From: Pelosinus fermentans DSM 17108
Lineage (GTDB): Bacteria > Bacillota > Negativicutes > DSM-13327
Direction of reading: 5' to 3'
Assembly: GCF_000271485.2 (NCBI RefSeq)
Contig: NZ_AKVN02000001.1
Location: 934,001 to 998,000 of the forward strand
DNA: 64,000 bases
The position numbers and the translations under genes were made by a program. The notes beneath the pieces were generated by a model. The model worked only from the letters and a program-made list of their open reading frames with translations. It was not told the origin of the DNA and made no database searches. This document shows positions 18,604 to 26,768 of the stretch, piece by piece (the first letter of the stretch is position 1; each line of letters starts with the position of its first letter).

Positions 18604-19944
18604 GTGGTTATTGATTTTTTACTAAAGGGATTTGCCGCGAATAAAGACAAGGAAGCAATTATTTGGCAAGATCAGTCCTTCAATTATGGATGGATCTTAG
18701 CTTCAACTAAAGCTAAACTAACGTTTTTGCAAGAACGTTTAAAGCCTAATTCTGTAGTTACATTGGAGGCTGATTTTTCTCCAAACGCTGTGGCCATTTT
18801 ATTGGCTTTAATTGAGTGTGGCTGCATCATTGTGCCTTTGACGGATTCAGTAACGCATAAAAAAACGGAGTTTAGACAAATAGCAGAAGTTGAATTTGTT
18901 ATTACGGTTGCGACAAATGATGAAATTGTAATAGAACATACAGGAATAAAGGTTGAACATGAATTTTTATTACATCTGAAGACGGAAAAGAGACCAGGAC
19001 TTGTCTTGTTTTCTTCAGGGTCTACGGGTAAAAGTAAAGCAGCATTACATGATTTTGTACCATTGCTGGAAAAATTTAAAGTTCCTCGACATGGGATGAG
19101 AACCATTAGCTTTTTATTATTTGATCATATTGGCGGCGTAAATACTCTGTTATATACATTGTCCAACGGAGGATGTGTAGTTACTGTTAACGAACGTTCC
19201 CCGGAAGAGGTTTGCCGTTCTATTGAAAAGTATCATGTAGCAACATTACCTACGTCTCCAACTTTTATTAATTTATTATTATTAAGTGAAGCCTACAAGC
19301 TTTTTGACCTTAGTAGCTTAACGTTAGTAACCTATGGAACCGAAGTGATGCCGGAAAGTACCCTTTTACGATTTAATCAATTATTTCCAAATGTTCGTTT
19401 GCTGCAAACCTATGGTCTTTCGGAAATTGGTATTATGAGGTCTAAATCTAAATCATCGGAATCCTTATGGGTGAAGATTGGCGGTGAGGGTTTTGAAACT
19501 CGAATCGTTAACAATATTTTAGAAATTAAAGCAAATTCAGCCATGATGGGTTATCTTAATGCTCCCAGTCCATTTACTGCTGATGGGTGGTTTCATACAG
19601 GAGATGTAGTGGAAGTCGACGGTGAATACATGAAGATCTTAGGGCGAAAGTCTGAGATGATCAATGTTGGAGGGGAAAAGGTTTACCCTGCTGAAATAGA
19701 AAGTGTGCTGCAGTTGATGGATGGTGTGGAAGATGTAGCGATATCGGCCGAAAGGAATCCGATTACTGGTAACTTGGTAAAGGCGAGAGTAAAACTCAAG
19801 ACAGAAGAGACCATTGGTGAATTCCGCAAAAGAATGCGTGAGTTTTGTAAAGGTAAGTTGGAAGGGTTTAAAGTTCCGCAAAAGGTGGTATTGGTTGATA
19901 CAACGATGTATGGCGAACGCTTCAAAAAAATGCGTAAAGAGTAA
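18604..19944 (+). CDS. AMP-dependent acyl ligase (ANL superfamily)
   Basis: ANL-family enzyme that adenylates a carboxylate and passes it to a thiol, here plausibly the phosphopantetheine of the neighbouring ACP. The P-loop-like motif is LFSSGSTGKSKAALHD near residue 140; QTYGLSEIGIMRSK, GWFHTGDVVEVDG and the hinge ILGRKSEMINVGGEKVYP are all present, as is the C-terminal lysine region KVPQKVVLV. At 446 aa it is short for acyl-CoA synthetases, fitting a carrier-protein-loading type. The GTG start follows the SDR stop without a gap. Confidence 0.84.
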   Translation: MVIDFLLKGFAANKDKEAIIWQDQSFNYGWILASTKAKLTFLQERLKPNSVVTLEADFSPNAVAILLALIECGCIIVPLTDSVTHKKTEFRQIAEVEFVITVATNDEIVIEHTGIKVEHEFLLHLKTEKRPGLVLFSSGSTGKSKAALHDFVPLLEKFKVPRHGMRTISFLLFDHIGGVNTLLYTLSNGGCVVTVNERSPEEVCRSIEKYHVATLPTSPTFINLLLLSEAYKLFDLSSLTLVTYGTEVMPESTLLRFNQLFPNVRLLQTYGLSEIGIMRSKSKSSESLWVKIGGEGFETRIVNNILEIKANSAMMGYLNAPSPFTADGWFHTGDVVEVDGEYMKILGRKSEMINVGGEKVYPAEIESVLQLMDGVEDVAISAERNPITGNLVKARVKLKTEETIGEFRKRMREFCKGKLEGFKVPQKVVLVDTTMYGERFKKMRKE

Positions 19945-19964
19945 AACAATGGCGGTGAAAAAGA

Positions 19965-20501
19965 ATGCTGCGATTTGATCATATTAGGGAAGAAGATTTG
20001 GAACTGATTTTAAGCTGGCGGACTCATCCGAGCGTTACACAATATATGTACACAGATATTTCTAATGATATTGAGGGACAAAAAAAATGGCTTCAATGGA
20101 TATCATCTGATTCAGCATGTTGTTACTGGCTGATACATTATCAGGAAAAGCCAATTGGTGTGATTGGACTTACTGATATTGATGCCAATAATAAACGCTG
20201 TTCATGGACGTATTATATTGGGGATGAGACATTTCGTGGGATCGGTGGTATCATCCCTCCTTATTTATATAATTATATTTTTAATGTTTTACAGTTTAAG
20301 AAAATCATTGCCGAAGTTATGGAGGGCAATGAGCGAATTATGAAACTTCACCAGCTCCATGGCTATCGGCAGGTTGGGATATACAAAGAACATATATATA
20401 AGTATGACAGGTATCATGATGTGACGGTTCTGGAACTCTTAGATACAGAGTGGCAGAGAATCGGCAAGAAATACAAGAAATGCATTGCTCATTTTGCATA
20501 G
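19965..20501 (+). CDS. pseH: UDP-4-amino-4,6-dideoxy-N-acetyl-beta-L-altrosamine N-acetyltransferase (GNAT)
   Basis: GNAT acetyltransferase of 178 aa that acetylates the 4-amino group of the PseC product. The N-terminal MLRFDHIREEDLELILSWR and HPSVTQYMYTD are typical of PseH, as is WTYYIGDETFRGIGG in the acetyl-CoA-binding region and GNERIMKLHQLHGY near the C terminus. It is separated from pseB/pseC by 18 kb of other glycan genes but shares strand and operon-like spacing. Because a formyltransferase gene follows, another acyl donor cannot be excluded. Confidence 0.85.
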   Translation: MLRFDHIREEDLELILSWRTHPSVTQYMYTDISNDIEGQKKWLQWISSDSACCYWLIHYQEKPIGVIGLTDIDANNKRCSWTYYIGDETFRGIGGIIPPYLYNYIFNVLQFKKIIAEVMEGNERIMKLHQLHGYRQVGIYKEHIYKYDRYHDVTVLELLDTEWQRIGKKYKKCIAHFA

Positions 20502-20528
20502 TAAAATATGATGAGATAGGTGTAAAAA

Positions 20529-21221
20529 ATGAATATTGTTATTGCAACAATAAAGCCGTGGAATATTGAATATGCGAATCAATTTAAAAAAAAATATGGG
20601 GATCGTTATAATATCCATATTATAGCGAATCAAAAGGATTTAACGTATAACGTCTTAGAAAAAATACAACCCCTATATGTCTTTTTCCCCCATTGGTCGT
20701 GGATTATTCCTGAAAAAATACATCAAGACTTTGATTGCATTGTCTTTCATATGACGGATCTGCCATTTGGCAGAGGGGGAAGTCCGTTACAAAATCTCAT
20801 TGTACGAGGTTTAGAGAATACAAAACTATCTGCATTAAAAGTAGACAGTGGTATGGATACTGGCGATATATATTTAAAAGAAGATTTAAATTTGAATGGA
20901 ACTGCTGAAGAGATTTTCATAAGGGCAGCCGATCTTATTTTTACTAAAATGATTCCAGCTATTCTTGAGATACAGCCTATTGCGAAGAAGCAAACGGGGA
21001 CGGTTACAAATTTTATTCGGAGAAAACCTGAGGAAAGTCAGTTATATCCTAATATGAAATTAACACAACTATATGATCAAATTCGTATGCTAGATGCAGA
21101 TGGTTATCCTAAAGCATTTATTGAATTTGGTAAGTATAAGCTTGTATTATCCCGGGCTAGTTTAAAACATGGAAAAGTAATTGCGGATGTAGAAATTGTA
21201 GAGGAGGGACATGATGAGTAA
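20529..21221 (+). CDS. Formyltransferase-like protein (methionyl-tRNA formyltransferase fold)
   Basis: Resembles the hydrolase/formyl-transfer N-terminal domain of Fmt and ArnA: FFPHWSWIIPEKI aligns with the Fmt loop carrying the catalytic region, FHMTDLPFGRGGSPLQNLI with the substrate loop, and KVDSGMDTGDIYLKED with the conserved D-x-G-D motif. At 230 aa it lacks the tRNA-binding C-terminal domain, so it should act on a small substrate, probably an amino sugar nucleotide using N10-formyltetrahydrofolate. It overlaps the PIG-L gene by 11 bases. Confidence 0.8.
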   Translation: MNIVIATIKPWNIEYANQFKKKYGDRYNIHIIANQKDLTYNVLEKIQPLYVFFPHWSWIIPEKIHQDFDCIVFHMTDLPFGRGGSPLQNLIVRGLENTKLSALKVDSGMDTGDIYLKEDLNLNGTAEEIFIRAADLIFTKMIPAILEIQPIAKKQTGTVTNFIRRKPEESQLYPNMKLTQLYDQIRMLDADGYPKAFIEFGKYKLVLSRASLKHGKVIADVEIVEEGHDE

Positions 21222-21897
21222 GATTTTAGTAATTGTCGCTCATCCTGATGATGAACTACTTGGTATTGGCGGAACTGTAAGAAAATATCGTAATGCCAAT
21301 CACGATCTAGAATGCATTATTCTTGGTGAAGGAATGACGTCCAGGGCAAATAAACGCGAAGATACTCCTAAGGGACTGATTGATGATTTACATGATCAGA
21401 CAATTAAGGCCGCTCAGAAGATCGGCTATGCAAACGTGCACTTTTCTAATTTTCCAGACAACCGTTTTGATTCCGTTGATTTGTTAGATATTATAAAAGT
21501 GGTTGATAGCCACATACAGCGTTTTCAGCCAGAAATTGTTTATACACATCATTATGGTGATCTTAATATTGATCATCGAAAGACCTTTGAAGCTGTCATC
21601 ACAGCTTGCCGGCCAGTCGGAACGTATTGTGTAAAAGAGATATACTCTTTTGAAACACCTTCTTCTACAGAATGGCAGTTTCAACATGGCGATAAAACCT
21701 TTAAAGCGAATGTTTTTGTTGATATAGAAGATACACTGCAGGTGAAGCTGGATGCAATGGCTTGTTATCAATCAGAATTAGGGGAGTATCCACATCCCAG
21801 GTCATTAGAAGCTTTAGAAATCATTGCAGCTAGATGGGGAACCGTAGTCGGTAAACGCTATGCGGAAGCTTTTGAATTAATCAGAAAGGTAGAATGA
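21211..21897 (+). CDS. PIG-L family N-deacetylase
   Basis: LmbE/PIG-L zinc-dependent deacetylase: the metal-binding AHPDDE motif is in IVAHPDDELLGIGGTV near residue 10, and the third ligand is in VYTHHYGDLNIDHR. 228 aa is the usual size. These enzymes remove acetyl groups from GlcNAc-type sugars. Next to a formyltransferase and an acetyltransferase gene, it may expose an amine that is then re-acylated. ATG 21211 and ATG 21214 are both usable with the GGAGGG site just upstream. One base separates it from pseG. Confidence 0.88.
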   Translation: MMSKILVIVAHPDDELLGIGGTVRKYRNANHDLECIILGEGMTSRANKREDTPKGLIDDLHDQTIKAAQKIGYANVHFSNFPDNRFDSVDLLDIIKVVDSHIQRFQPEIVYTHHYGDLNIDHRKTFEAVITACRPVGTYCVKEIYSFETPSSTEWQFQHGDKTFKANVFVDIEDTLQVKLDAMACYQSELGEYPHPRSLEALEIIAARWGTVVGKRYAEAFELIRKVE

Positions 21898-21898
21898 A

Positions 21899-22996
21899 AT
21901 GGTAAGGATTGCAATAAGGGCTGACGGCGGAAAAGGTGTAGGCTTGGGTCACATTATGCGATGCTTGTCCTTAGCGAAGGCTTTTCGGAAGGTTGGGCAT
22001 TTGGTTTATTTTCTTACGAAATACAACATGGGTATATCATTAATAGAAAAAGAAAAATTCGAAGTCATTCGAATACCTTCTGAAGAAAAAGAAAGAGAAG
22101 GTTTTTTTTACGGCAATTCCGAGCAGCTAGTATCTGAGGCACAGGTTATTCTTAAGCTTCTTCACCAATATAAAATAGATATATTAATAATAGATAGCTA
22201 TAATATTACCAATCAATATTTTCTAACTTTAAAATCTTATGTAAGTTGTCTAGTCTATATTGACGATGAAAATAAATCGACGTATCCAGTGGATGTGGTG
22301 ATTAATGGTAATATTACTGCTGCATATCTAGGATATCGAAAGTATAATAACAATCAAGTTTTGCTATTAGGACCACAATATAATATGATTCGTGACGAAT
22401 TTAAAAATATTTCTCCTAGAGGGATTAGGGAAAATGTAGAAGAGATAATGATAACTACAGGTGGATCAGATCCTTATCATATGACTGAAAAACTACTGAA
22501 TACTTTTTTAAATAATGATTACTTTAGCAAGGTCCGATTTAATGTGCTGGTAGGATCAGGCTTTACTACGAGCCAAGATTTAATTCATCTAAGTCAAGAT
22601 CATGAGCGAGTAGTTTTGTATTCTAATGCGATAGCGGATACACCAGGTTTAATGAGGTATTCTACTATTTCTGAAATGATGCTACGTTCTGATATCGCAC
22701 TATCAACTGGTGGCAGCACTCTATATGAATTTGCTGCGTGCGGCGTACCAGTCGTAGCATTTATTGTGGCTGAAAATCAAAGATTTCTTGTAGAAAAAAT
22801 GGAGCATTTAGGTTATATAATCAATTTAGGGTGGCATAATCAAATTTGTGAGGAACAAATAGTAGATCGTACTAGGCGATTAATGAATGATTATGCCGCA
22901 AGAGCTAAGATGAGCAGCAAATGCCTGGAGCTAGTTGATAGTTTGGGAACAGAACGAATTGTTAAGGAGCTGACTAGGGAGTTTGTTAGTAGCTAG
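21899..22996 (+). CDS. pseG: UDP-2,4-diacetamido-2,4,6-trideoxy-beta-L-altropyranose hydrolase
   Basis: GT-B fold, MurG-like hydrolase that removes UDP to give 2,4-diacetamido-2,4,6-trideoxy-L-altrose, the substrate of PseI. RADGGKGVGLGHIMRCLSLA is the N-terminal PseG signature with its catalytic histidine (GLGHIMR), and DSYNITNQYF, ITTGGSDPYHMT and ALSTGGSTLYEFAACGVP mark the second nucleotide-binding domain. 365 aa is the normal length. It is in the same run as pseH and starts one base after the deacetylase. Confidence 0.92.
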   Translation: MVRIAIRADGGKGVGLGHIMRCLSLAKAFRKVGHLVYFLTKYNMGISLIEKEKFEVIRIPSEEKEREGFFYGNSEQLVSEAQVILKLLHQYKIDILIIDSYNITNQYFLTLKSYVSCLVYIDDENKSTYPVDVVINGNITAAYLGYRKYNNNQVLLLGPQYNMIRDEFKNISPRGIRENVEEIMITTGGSDPYHMTEKLLNTFLNNDYFSKVRFNVLVGSGFTTSQDLIHLSQDHERVVLYSNAIADTPGLMRYSTISEMMLRSDIALSTGGSTLYEFAACGVPVVAFIVAENQRFLVEKMEHLGYIINLGWHNQICEEQIVDRTRRLMNDYAARAKMSSKCLELVDSLGTERIVKELTREFVSS

Positions 22997-23254
22997 TAGT
23001 TTATTTAGATATTATCATAGTAAGGGATTTTGATGGACTTGCATAGGGTTTACGAGTGATTTTATGTTATGGAAAATTATGATTTTCCCTTAAAGACTGT
23101 GCACATAAAGGCCAAAGCAGAGGTACCTTAAAGCAAGTTTATAATTGGCTATAGATGATGATTTCATCGTACCTTTTGGAATATTATAACAAAATATGCG
23201 AGCTATTTTTTAGGGATACAAATGTATGCATTAGGTTGGGGAGGTTACTTATTT
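22997..23254 (+). other. Intergenic stretch between pseG and fliB
   Basis: No gene is supported here. A small perfect hairpin, GGAAAAT-TATG-ATTTTCC at 23071-23088, has no U-run after it, so it is not a convincing terminator. The ribosome site for fliB (GGGGAGG, 23238-23244) lies at the end. Confidence 0.4.
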
Positions 23255-24499
23255 ATGTTATCAGGGAAAAAGATGTTTATTCAGCCGCAATATTTTAGTA
23301 AATTTAGATGCATTGGTACAGAATGTGAGGATACTTGCTGTAGCGGATGGAAAGTCATCATTGATAAAAACACATATAAAAAATATCGTGAATGCTCAGA
23401 TAAAGATTTGCGTAGACAAATGGATAAACAAATAACACGTAATCGTGGTGTTAATGCTAATGATGATTATTATGCTAAGATAAAAATGGATTCTGAAAGC
23501 AACTGCCCATTTTTAAATAACGAAAGGCTTTGTATTATCCAAAAGAAGATGGGTGAAGAATATTTATCAAAGATCTGTAATAGTTATCCTAGGGAGTTGC
23601 GGTGCATTGATGGTATAATCGAAAGGTCTCTTAAACTGTCATGTCCCGAGGTTACACGGTTAGCATTACTTGATTCTGGTTTGATGGAGTTTAATGAAGT
23701 GGAAGATCAGTTATCCATGCACAATAATATAGTAGTAACTATAGATACTACAGATGCTAAATATAATAAAAGTTTGGAAAAGTATTTTTGGGCCTTGCGT
23801 ATTTTTACAATAATTACTTTGCAAAAGAGAGACTACTTATTGTGGGAGCGCTTGATTATTCTAGGTCTTTTTTATGATAATGTGAATAATGCTGTGAATG
23901 AAAATAAGCTAGATACGATTCCTCAGGTTATCAATAAATATGAAACTATGATAGAGCAGGGGTTCTTACACGAAGAATTAAAGCAAATTCCAGTAAATAA
24001 TGCTGTTCAGATGAATTTGATAAAAACATTAGTAGATGCAAGATGTAGTTTTGGCGTAGATACGAGCTTTGCAGATTGGATATCAAAATTTTCACAAGGT
24101 ATTCAATATAATTCTGAAGATGACATAGAAGTAAATGCTGCTAGATATGAAGAAATCTATCGAAAATATTATGAGCCATACATACAGCACAAGGAATACA
24201 TATTAGAAAATTATATGGTGGACTATGTGTTTAAAACAATGTTTCCACTTAGTGGCAAGAAATGTTGTTTTGATAGTTATATAATGATGATTGTTCATTA
24301 TGCGATAATAAAAATGTTGCTTATTGGCATAGCTGGGTTTTATAAAGAAAAGTTTGATAATAAACAAATTATAAAGTTGATTCAGTCCTTTGTTAAAACT
24401 GTTGAACATAATCCATTATATTTAAAAAATGTTTTAAACTGTTTTACTGAAAATAAATTTACTTCTATGGCATATATGGCTATTTTGATAAAGAATTAA
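23255..24499 (+). CDS. fliB: Flagellin lysine-N-methylase
   Basis: FliB-family protein that methylates lysine side chains on flagellin. The cysteine-rich N terminus (FRCIGTECEDTCCSGWKV), NCPFLNNERLCIIQ, LSKICNSYPRELRC and LKLSCPEVTRLALL are the family signature; the cysteines are thought to hold an iron-sulfur cluster used in the reaction. Start chosen at ATG 23255 (414 aa), 10 bases after a GGGGAGG site; the in-frame ATG at 23222 lies before that site. Its presence between pseG and pseI ties the glycan island to flagellin as the protein substrate. Confidence 0.85.
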   Translation: MLSGKKMFIQPQYFSKFRCIGTECEDTCCSGWKVIIDKNTYKKYRECSDKDLRRQMDKQITRNRGVNANDDYYAKIKMDSESNCPFLNNERLCIIQKKMGEEYLSKICNSYPRELRCIDGIIERSLKLSCPEVTRLALLDSGLMEFNEVEDQLSMHNNIVVTIDTTDAKYNKSLEKYFWALRIFTIITLQKRDYLLWERLIILGLFYDNVNNAVNENKLDTIPQVINKYETMIEQGFLHEELKQIPVNNAVQMNLIKTLVDARCSFGVDTSFADWISKFSQGIQYNSEDDIEVNAARYEEIYRKYYEPYIQHKEYILENYMVDYVFKTMFPLSGKKCCFDSYIMMIVHYAIIKMLLIGIAGFYKEKFDNKQIIKLIQSFVKTVEHNPLYLKNVLNCFTENKFTSMAYMAILIKN

Positions 24500-24632
24500 T
24501 AACTTATAATTAAAATGGTGATTATATTTTTATTGGTAAATTTTTACGATAGAACATACAGATAACACATCCTGCCTTGAGGGGTATCCCTCTCAAAAGG
24601 GGATTTTAAAAAAGACTTTTCGGAGGTTAATT

Positions 24633-25682
24633 ATGCAGCCAATTAAAATGCAACAATTTGCGATAGGTAAAGAATATTGTCCCTTTGTCATAGCAGAAAT
24701 GTCTGGAAATCACAATCAATCACTAGAACGAGCATTGGCAATTGTGGATGCGGCGGCAGATTGTGGCGTACAGGCTCTCAAGTTACAGACATACACAGCA
24801 GATACGATGACCATTGATATTGAGGATAAAGAATTTTTTATTGATGATTCTGAGAGCTTGTGGAAAGGCAAATCTCTTTACAATTTATATCAGGAAGCTT
24901 ATACGCCTTGGGAATGGCATAAACCAATTTTTGATCGCTGCCGTGAGCGAGGGATGATTGGCTTTAGTACTCCCTTTGATGAAAGTGCTGTTGATTTTTT
25001 AGAATCTCTGAATGTATCTTGCTATAAAATAGCTTCTTTTGAAATGACAGATTTGCAGTTGATTCGAAAAGTGGCTGCTACCGGTAAGCCCATGATCATA
25101 TCTACGGGGATGGCAACTGTGGCAGAGATTGATGAGACGGTACGGGCAGCCAGACAAGGGGGATGCCAGGATCTTATTTTGCTTACATGTACTAGTACAT
25201 ATCCCGCGACACCAGCCAATACCAACTTAATGAAGATTCCTCATATGAAGGATTTATTCTCCTGCCAGGTGGGCTTGTCTGATCATACCATGGGGATTGG
25301 CGCAGCGATTGCTAGTATCGCATTAGGAGCGACTGTTATCGAAAAACATTTTACGCTATCAAGAGCCGATGGTGGTGTAGATTCCGCTTTTTCGTTAGAA
25401 CCTGCAGAAATGGCAGCATTGGTTACAGAAAGCGAACGGGCTTATCAGGCACTGGGGCAAGTTAGTTACGGCCCGAGTAAGGCAGAGCAAGCATCTTTAC
25501 AACATCGAAGATCCTTATATGTAGTAGAAGATATTCAGGCGGGTGAATTGTTTACCAAGCATAATGTACGGGCCATTCGACCTGGATTAGGTCTGCCGAC
25601 GAAATATTTAGATTTAGTCATTGGTCGAAAAGCAAAAGAGGATGTGGGGCGAGGTACACCTGTGAGTTGGGAAATACTGTGA
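24633..25682 (+). CDS. pseI: Pseudaminic acid synthase
   Basis: Condenses 2,4-diacetamido-2,4,6-trideoxy-L-altrose with phosphoenolpyruvate to pseudaminic acid. The NeuB TIM barrel starts with CPFVIAEMSGNHNQSLERAL and contains ALKLQTYTADTMT, GFSTPFDESAVDFL, KIASFEMTDLQLI, ISTGMATVAEI and VGLSDHTMGIGA; the metal-binding and substrate histidines are in EKHFTLSRADGG. The SAF antifreeze-like domain is at the C terminus (RRSLYVVEDIQAGELF onward). Last gene of the island. A CGGAGG ribosome site precedes the ATG; the 133-base leader holds a weak GC-rich stem near 24577-24600. Confidence 0.94.
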   Translation: MQPIKMQQFAIGKEYCPFVIAEMSGNHNQSLERALAIVDAAADCGVQALKLQTYTADTMTIDIEDKEFFIDDSESLWKGKSLYNLYQEAYTPWEWHKPIFDRCRERGMIGFSTPFDESAVDFLESLNVSCYKIASFEMTDLQLIRKVAATGKPMIISTGMATVAEIDETVRAARQGGCQDLILLTCTSTYPATPANTNLMKIPHMKDLFSCQVGLSDHTMGIGAAIASIALGATVIEKHFTLSRADGGVDSAFSLEPAEMAALVTESERAYQALGQVSYGPSKAEQASLQHRRSLYVVEDIQAGELFTKHNVRAIRPGLGLPTKYLDLVIGRKAKEDVGRGTPVSWEIL

Positions 25683-25741
25683 TGCTATGGTGTTGTTCAA
25701 GATGTTTTTAGTAAAGGAACGCATTATAGGAGTCTTTTTTC

Positions 25742-25770
25742 TTGCAATTTATTTCTAATAAGCTTATAAT
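25742..25770 (+). promoter_or_regulatory. Strong sigma-A-type promoter of the structured RNA
   Basis: TTGCAA at 25742-25747 and a perfect TATAAT at 25765-25770 are separated by 17 bases. Transcription would begin near 25777, just ahead of the first paired segment of the RNA candidate. Confidence 0.7.
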
Positions 25771-25776
25771 ATAGGT

Positions 25777-26030
25777 TAAGAACCTATTGCTTAGGTCTGT
25801 GGTTGAAAGTCGAGGCCAGTCGCAGGCGAAACGATCCACATAAGGAGTCCAAAGCGGCTCTGAGCATGGTGCGGTTTAGGGGTAAGTCCTGCCGAGTTAT
25901 TAGCTACGTCAGCTAGATTCGAGAGTGGCAGTAGTGAGGAGATTGATTTCTTATTAGCGAACCTTCCAGCAGGCGGGTGTGGGGGCAAAGACCAGGTCAG
26001 CTAAGCAGTGTGGTCCTTTAGAATTCATAA
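25777..26030 (+). ncRNA. Structured RNA candidate, possibly a raiA-motif RNA
   Basis: About 250 GC-richer, non-coding bases directly downstream of a near-consensus promoter. A closing helix pairs TGCTTAG (25788-25794) with CTAAGCA (26001-26007), extended by GTCT with AGAC at 25989-25992. Internal helices include TGTGG/CCACA (25798-25802 with 25836-25840), TAGCT/AGCTA (25901-25905 with 25911-25915, continued by GAGT/ATTC), and CCTGC/GCAGG (25888-25892 with 25969-25973). The family is not certain. Large structured RNAs of the raiA motif occur near raiA-secA in Firmicutes, and this one precedes a zinc-ribbon gene in the same general neighbourhood. A covariance-model search would settle it. Confidence 0.6.
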
Positions 26031-26048
26031 GGTGAGGGGATTTCTTTA

Positions 26049-26342
26049 ATGGCTTTTCAGGACAAAACTCTAAAATGTAAGGACTGTGGCGTAGATTTTG
26101 TGTTTACAGCAGGAGAGCAGGAGTTTTACGCAGAAAAGGGATTTGAAAATGAGCCTGCACGTTGTCGCGAGTGTCGCGATGCGAAAAAACGCAGTCGCGA
26201 AGGTGGCGAACGTCAAACATCACAACGGGAAATGCATGAGGTGATTTGTGCTGGATGTGGTATTACTACACAAGTGCCATTTAAGCCTCGTAACGATAGA
26301 CCGGTTTATTGCCGGGAATGCTTCACAGCGCAAAGGTCATAA
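26049..26342 (+). CDS. Small zinc-ribbon protein (CxxCx-type, possible nucleic-acid binding)
   Basis: 97 aa with two zinc-ribbon halves: KCKDCGVDF and RCRECRDAKKRS in the first part, and CAGCGITTQV and YCRECFTAQ at the C terminus, giving four C-x2-C pairs. The basic linker (KKRSREGGERQ) suggests nucleic-acid contact. This family is common in Firmicutes but has no settled function. It is preceded by the structured RNA candidate and ends at a strong terminator, so it may form one transcript with that RNA. GGTGAGGGGA serves as the ribosome site. Confidence 0.8.
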   Translation: MAFQDKTLKCKDCGVDFVFTAGEQEFYAEKGFENEPARCRECRDAKKRSREGGERQTSQREMHEVICAGCGITTQVPFKPRNDRPVYCRECFTAQRS

Positions 26343-26351
26343 GTACGCAGC

Positions 26352-26382
26352 ACTCGGATGAGAAATCATCCGAGTTTTTTTG
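26352..26382 (+). terminator. Rho-independent terminator after the zinc-ribbon gene
   Basis: ACTCGGATGA pairs perfectly with TCATCCGAGT across a GAAA tetraloop and runs into seven T residues. Confidence 0.88.
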
Positions 26383-26466
26383 TTGTATAAAGTAAGTGAG
26401 AACTGCCATTGGTGTGAGGTCTTGCAGCTTCGTACATGAAGATTGGTCTTGTTAAAGAATAGACGT

Positions 26467-26500
26467 AAAAAAGAGCAGATCCGTAAAGGTTTGCTCTTTT
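26467..26500 (-). terminator. Terminator after the RelE-type toxin remnant
   Basis: The 5' AAAAGAGCA and 3' TGCTCTTTT arms (26469-26477 and 26492-26500) flank a 14-base interior. T-runs occur on both strands, so it can stop transcripts from either side. Confidence 0.6.
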
Positions 26501-26515
26501 ATATTTTATGGCAGG

Positions 26516-26768
26516 CTATCGATATATTTCCCGTCGATGTCCTATATGCAAAGCTAAGATGATAGCTTCGCTTTTTACTATTTCCAGGATAATACGATAA
26601 TCGCCAACTCTGAGCCGCCAAGTATTAGGTATGCCACTAAGTTTTTTTATATCCTTCCCAATTAAGGAAATTTCCAATTCTAAAAGTTCGGTAATAAATT
26701 CGTTTGCAGGTAAATGCATCTAATTTTTCTAAATCTTTTTCGGCTCTTTTGGTAATGACTACTTTCAT
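26516..26768 (-). pseudogene. RelE/ParE-type toxin with a frameshift
   Basis: Ribosome-associated or RelE-like mRNA interferase toxin of the ParE/RelE superfamily. Starting at ATG 26768, the first frame gives KVVITKRAEKDLEKLDAF and TCKRIY; a second frame gives ELLELEISLIGKDIKKLS, NTWRLRVGDYRIILEI and the C-terminal GHRREIYR. The span is 253 bases, one too many for a single frame. Removing one base of the TATTA run near 26691-26700 restores a complete 83 aa RelE-like protein. The start overlaps the antitoxin stop (ATGA). It is either a disabled toxin or a sequencing error in a short run. Confidence 0.75.

Noticed and set aside
24577-24610. GC-rich stem in the pseI leader as a riboswitch or attenuator
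   Set aside because: The pairing TTGAGGG/CCCTCTCAA needs a bulge and no alternative structure or T-run supports regulation.
25771-25787. ATAGGTT-AAG-AACCTAT hairpin before the RNA candidate
   Set aside because: It looks like a small terminator but has no T-run and overlaps the predicted transcription start, so I did not call it.
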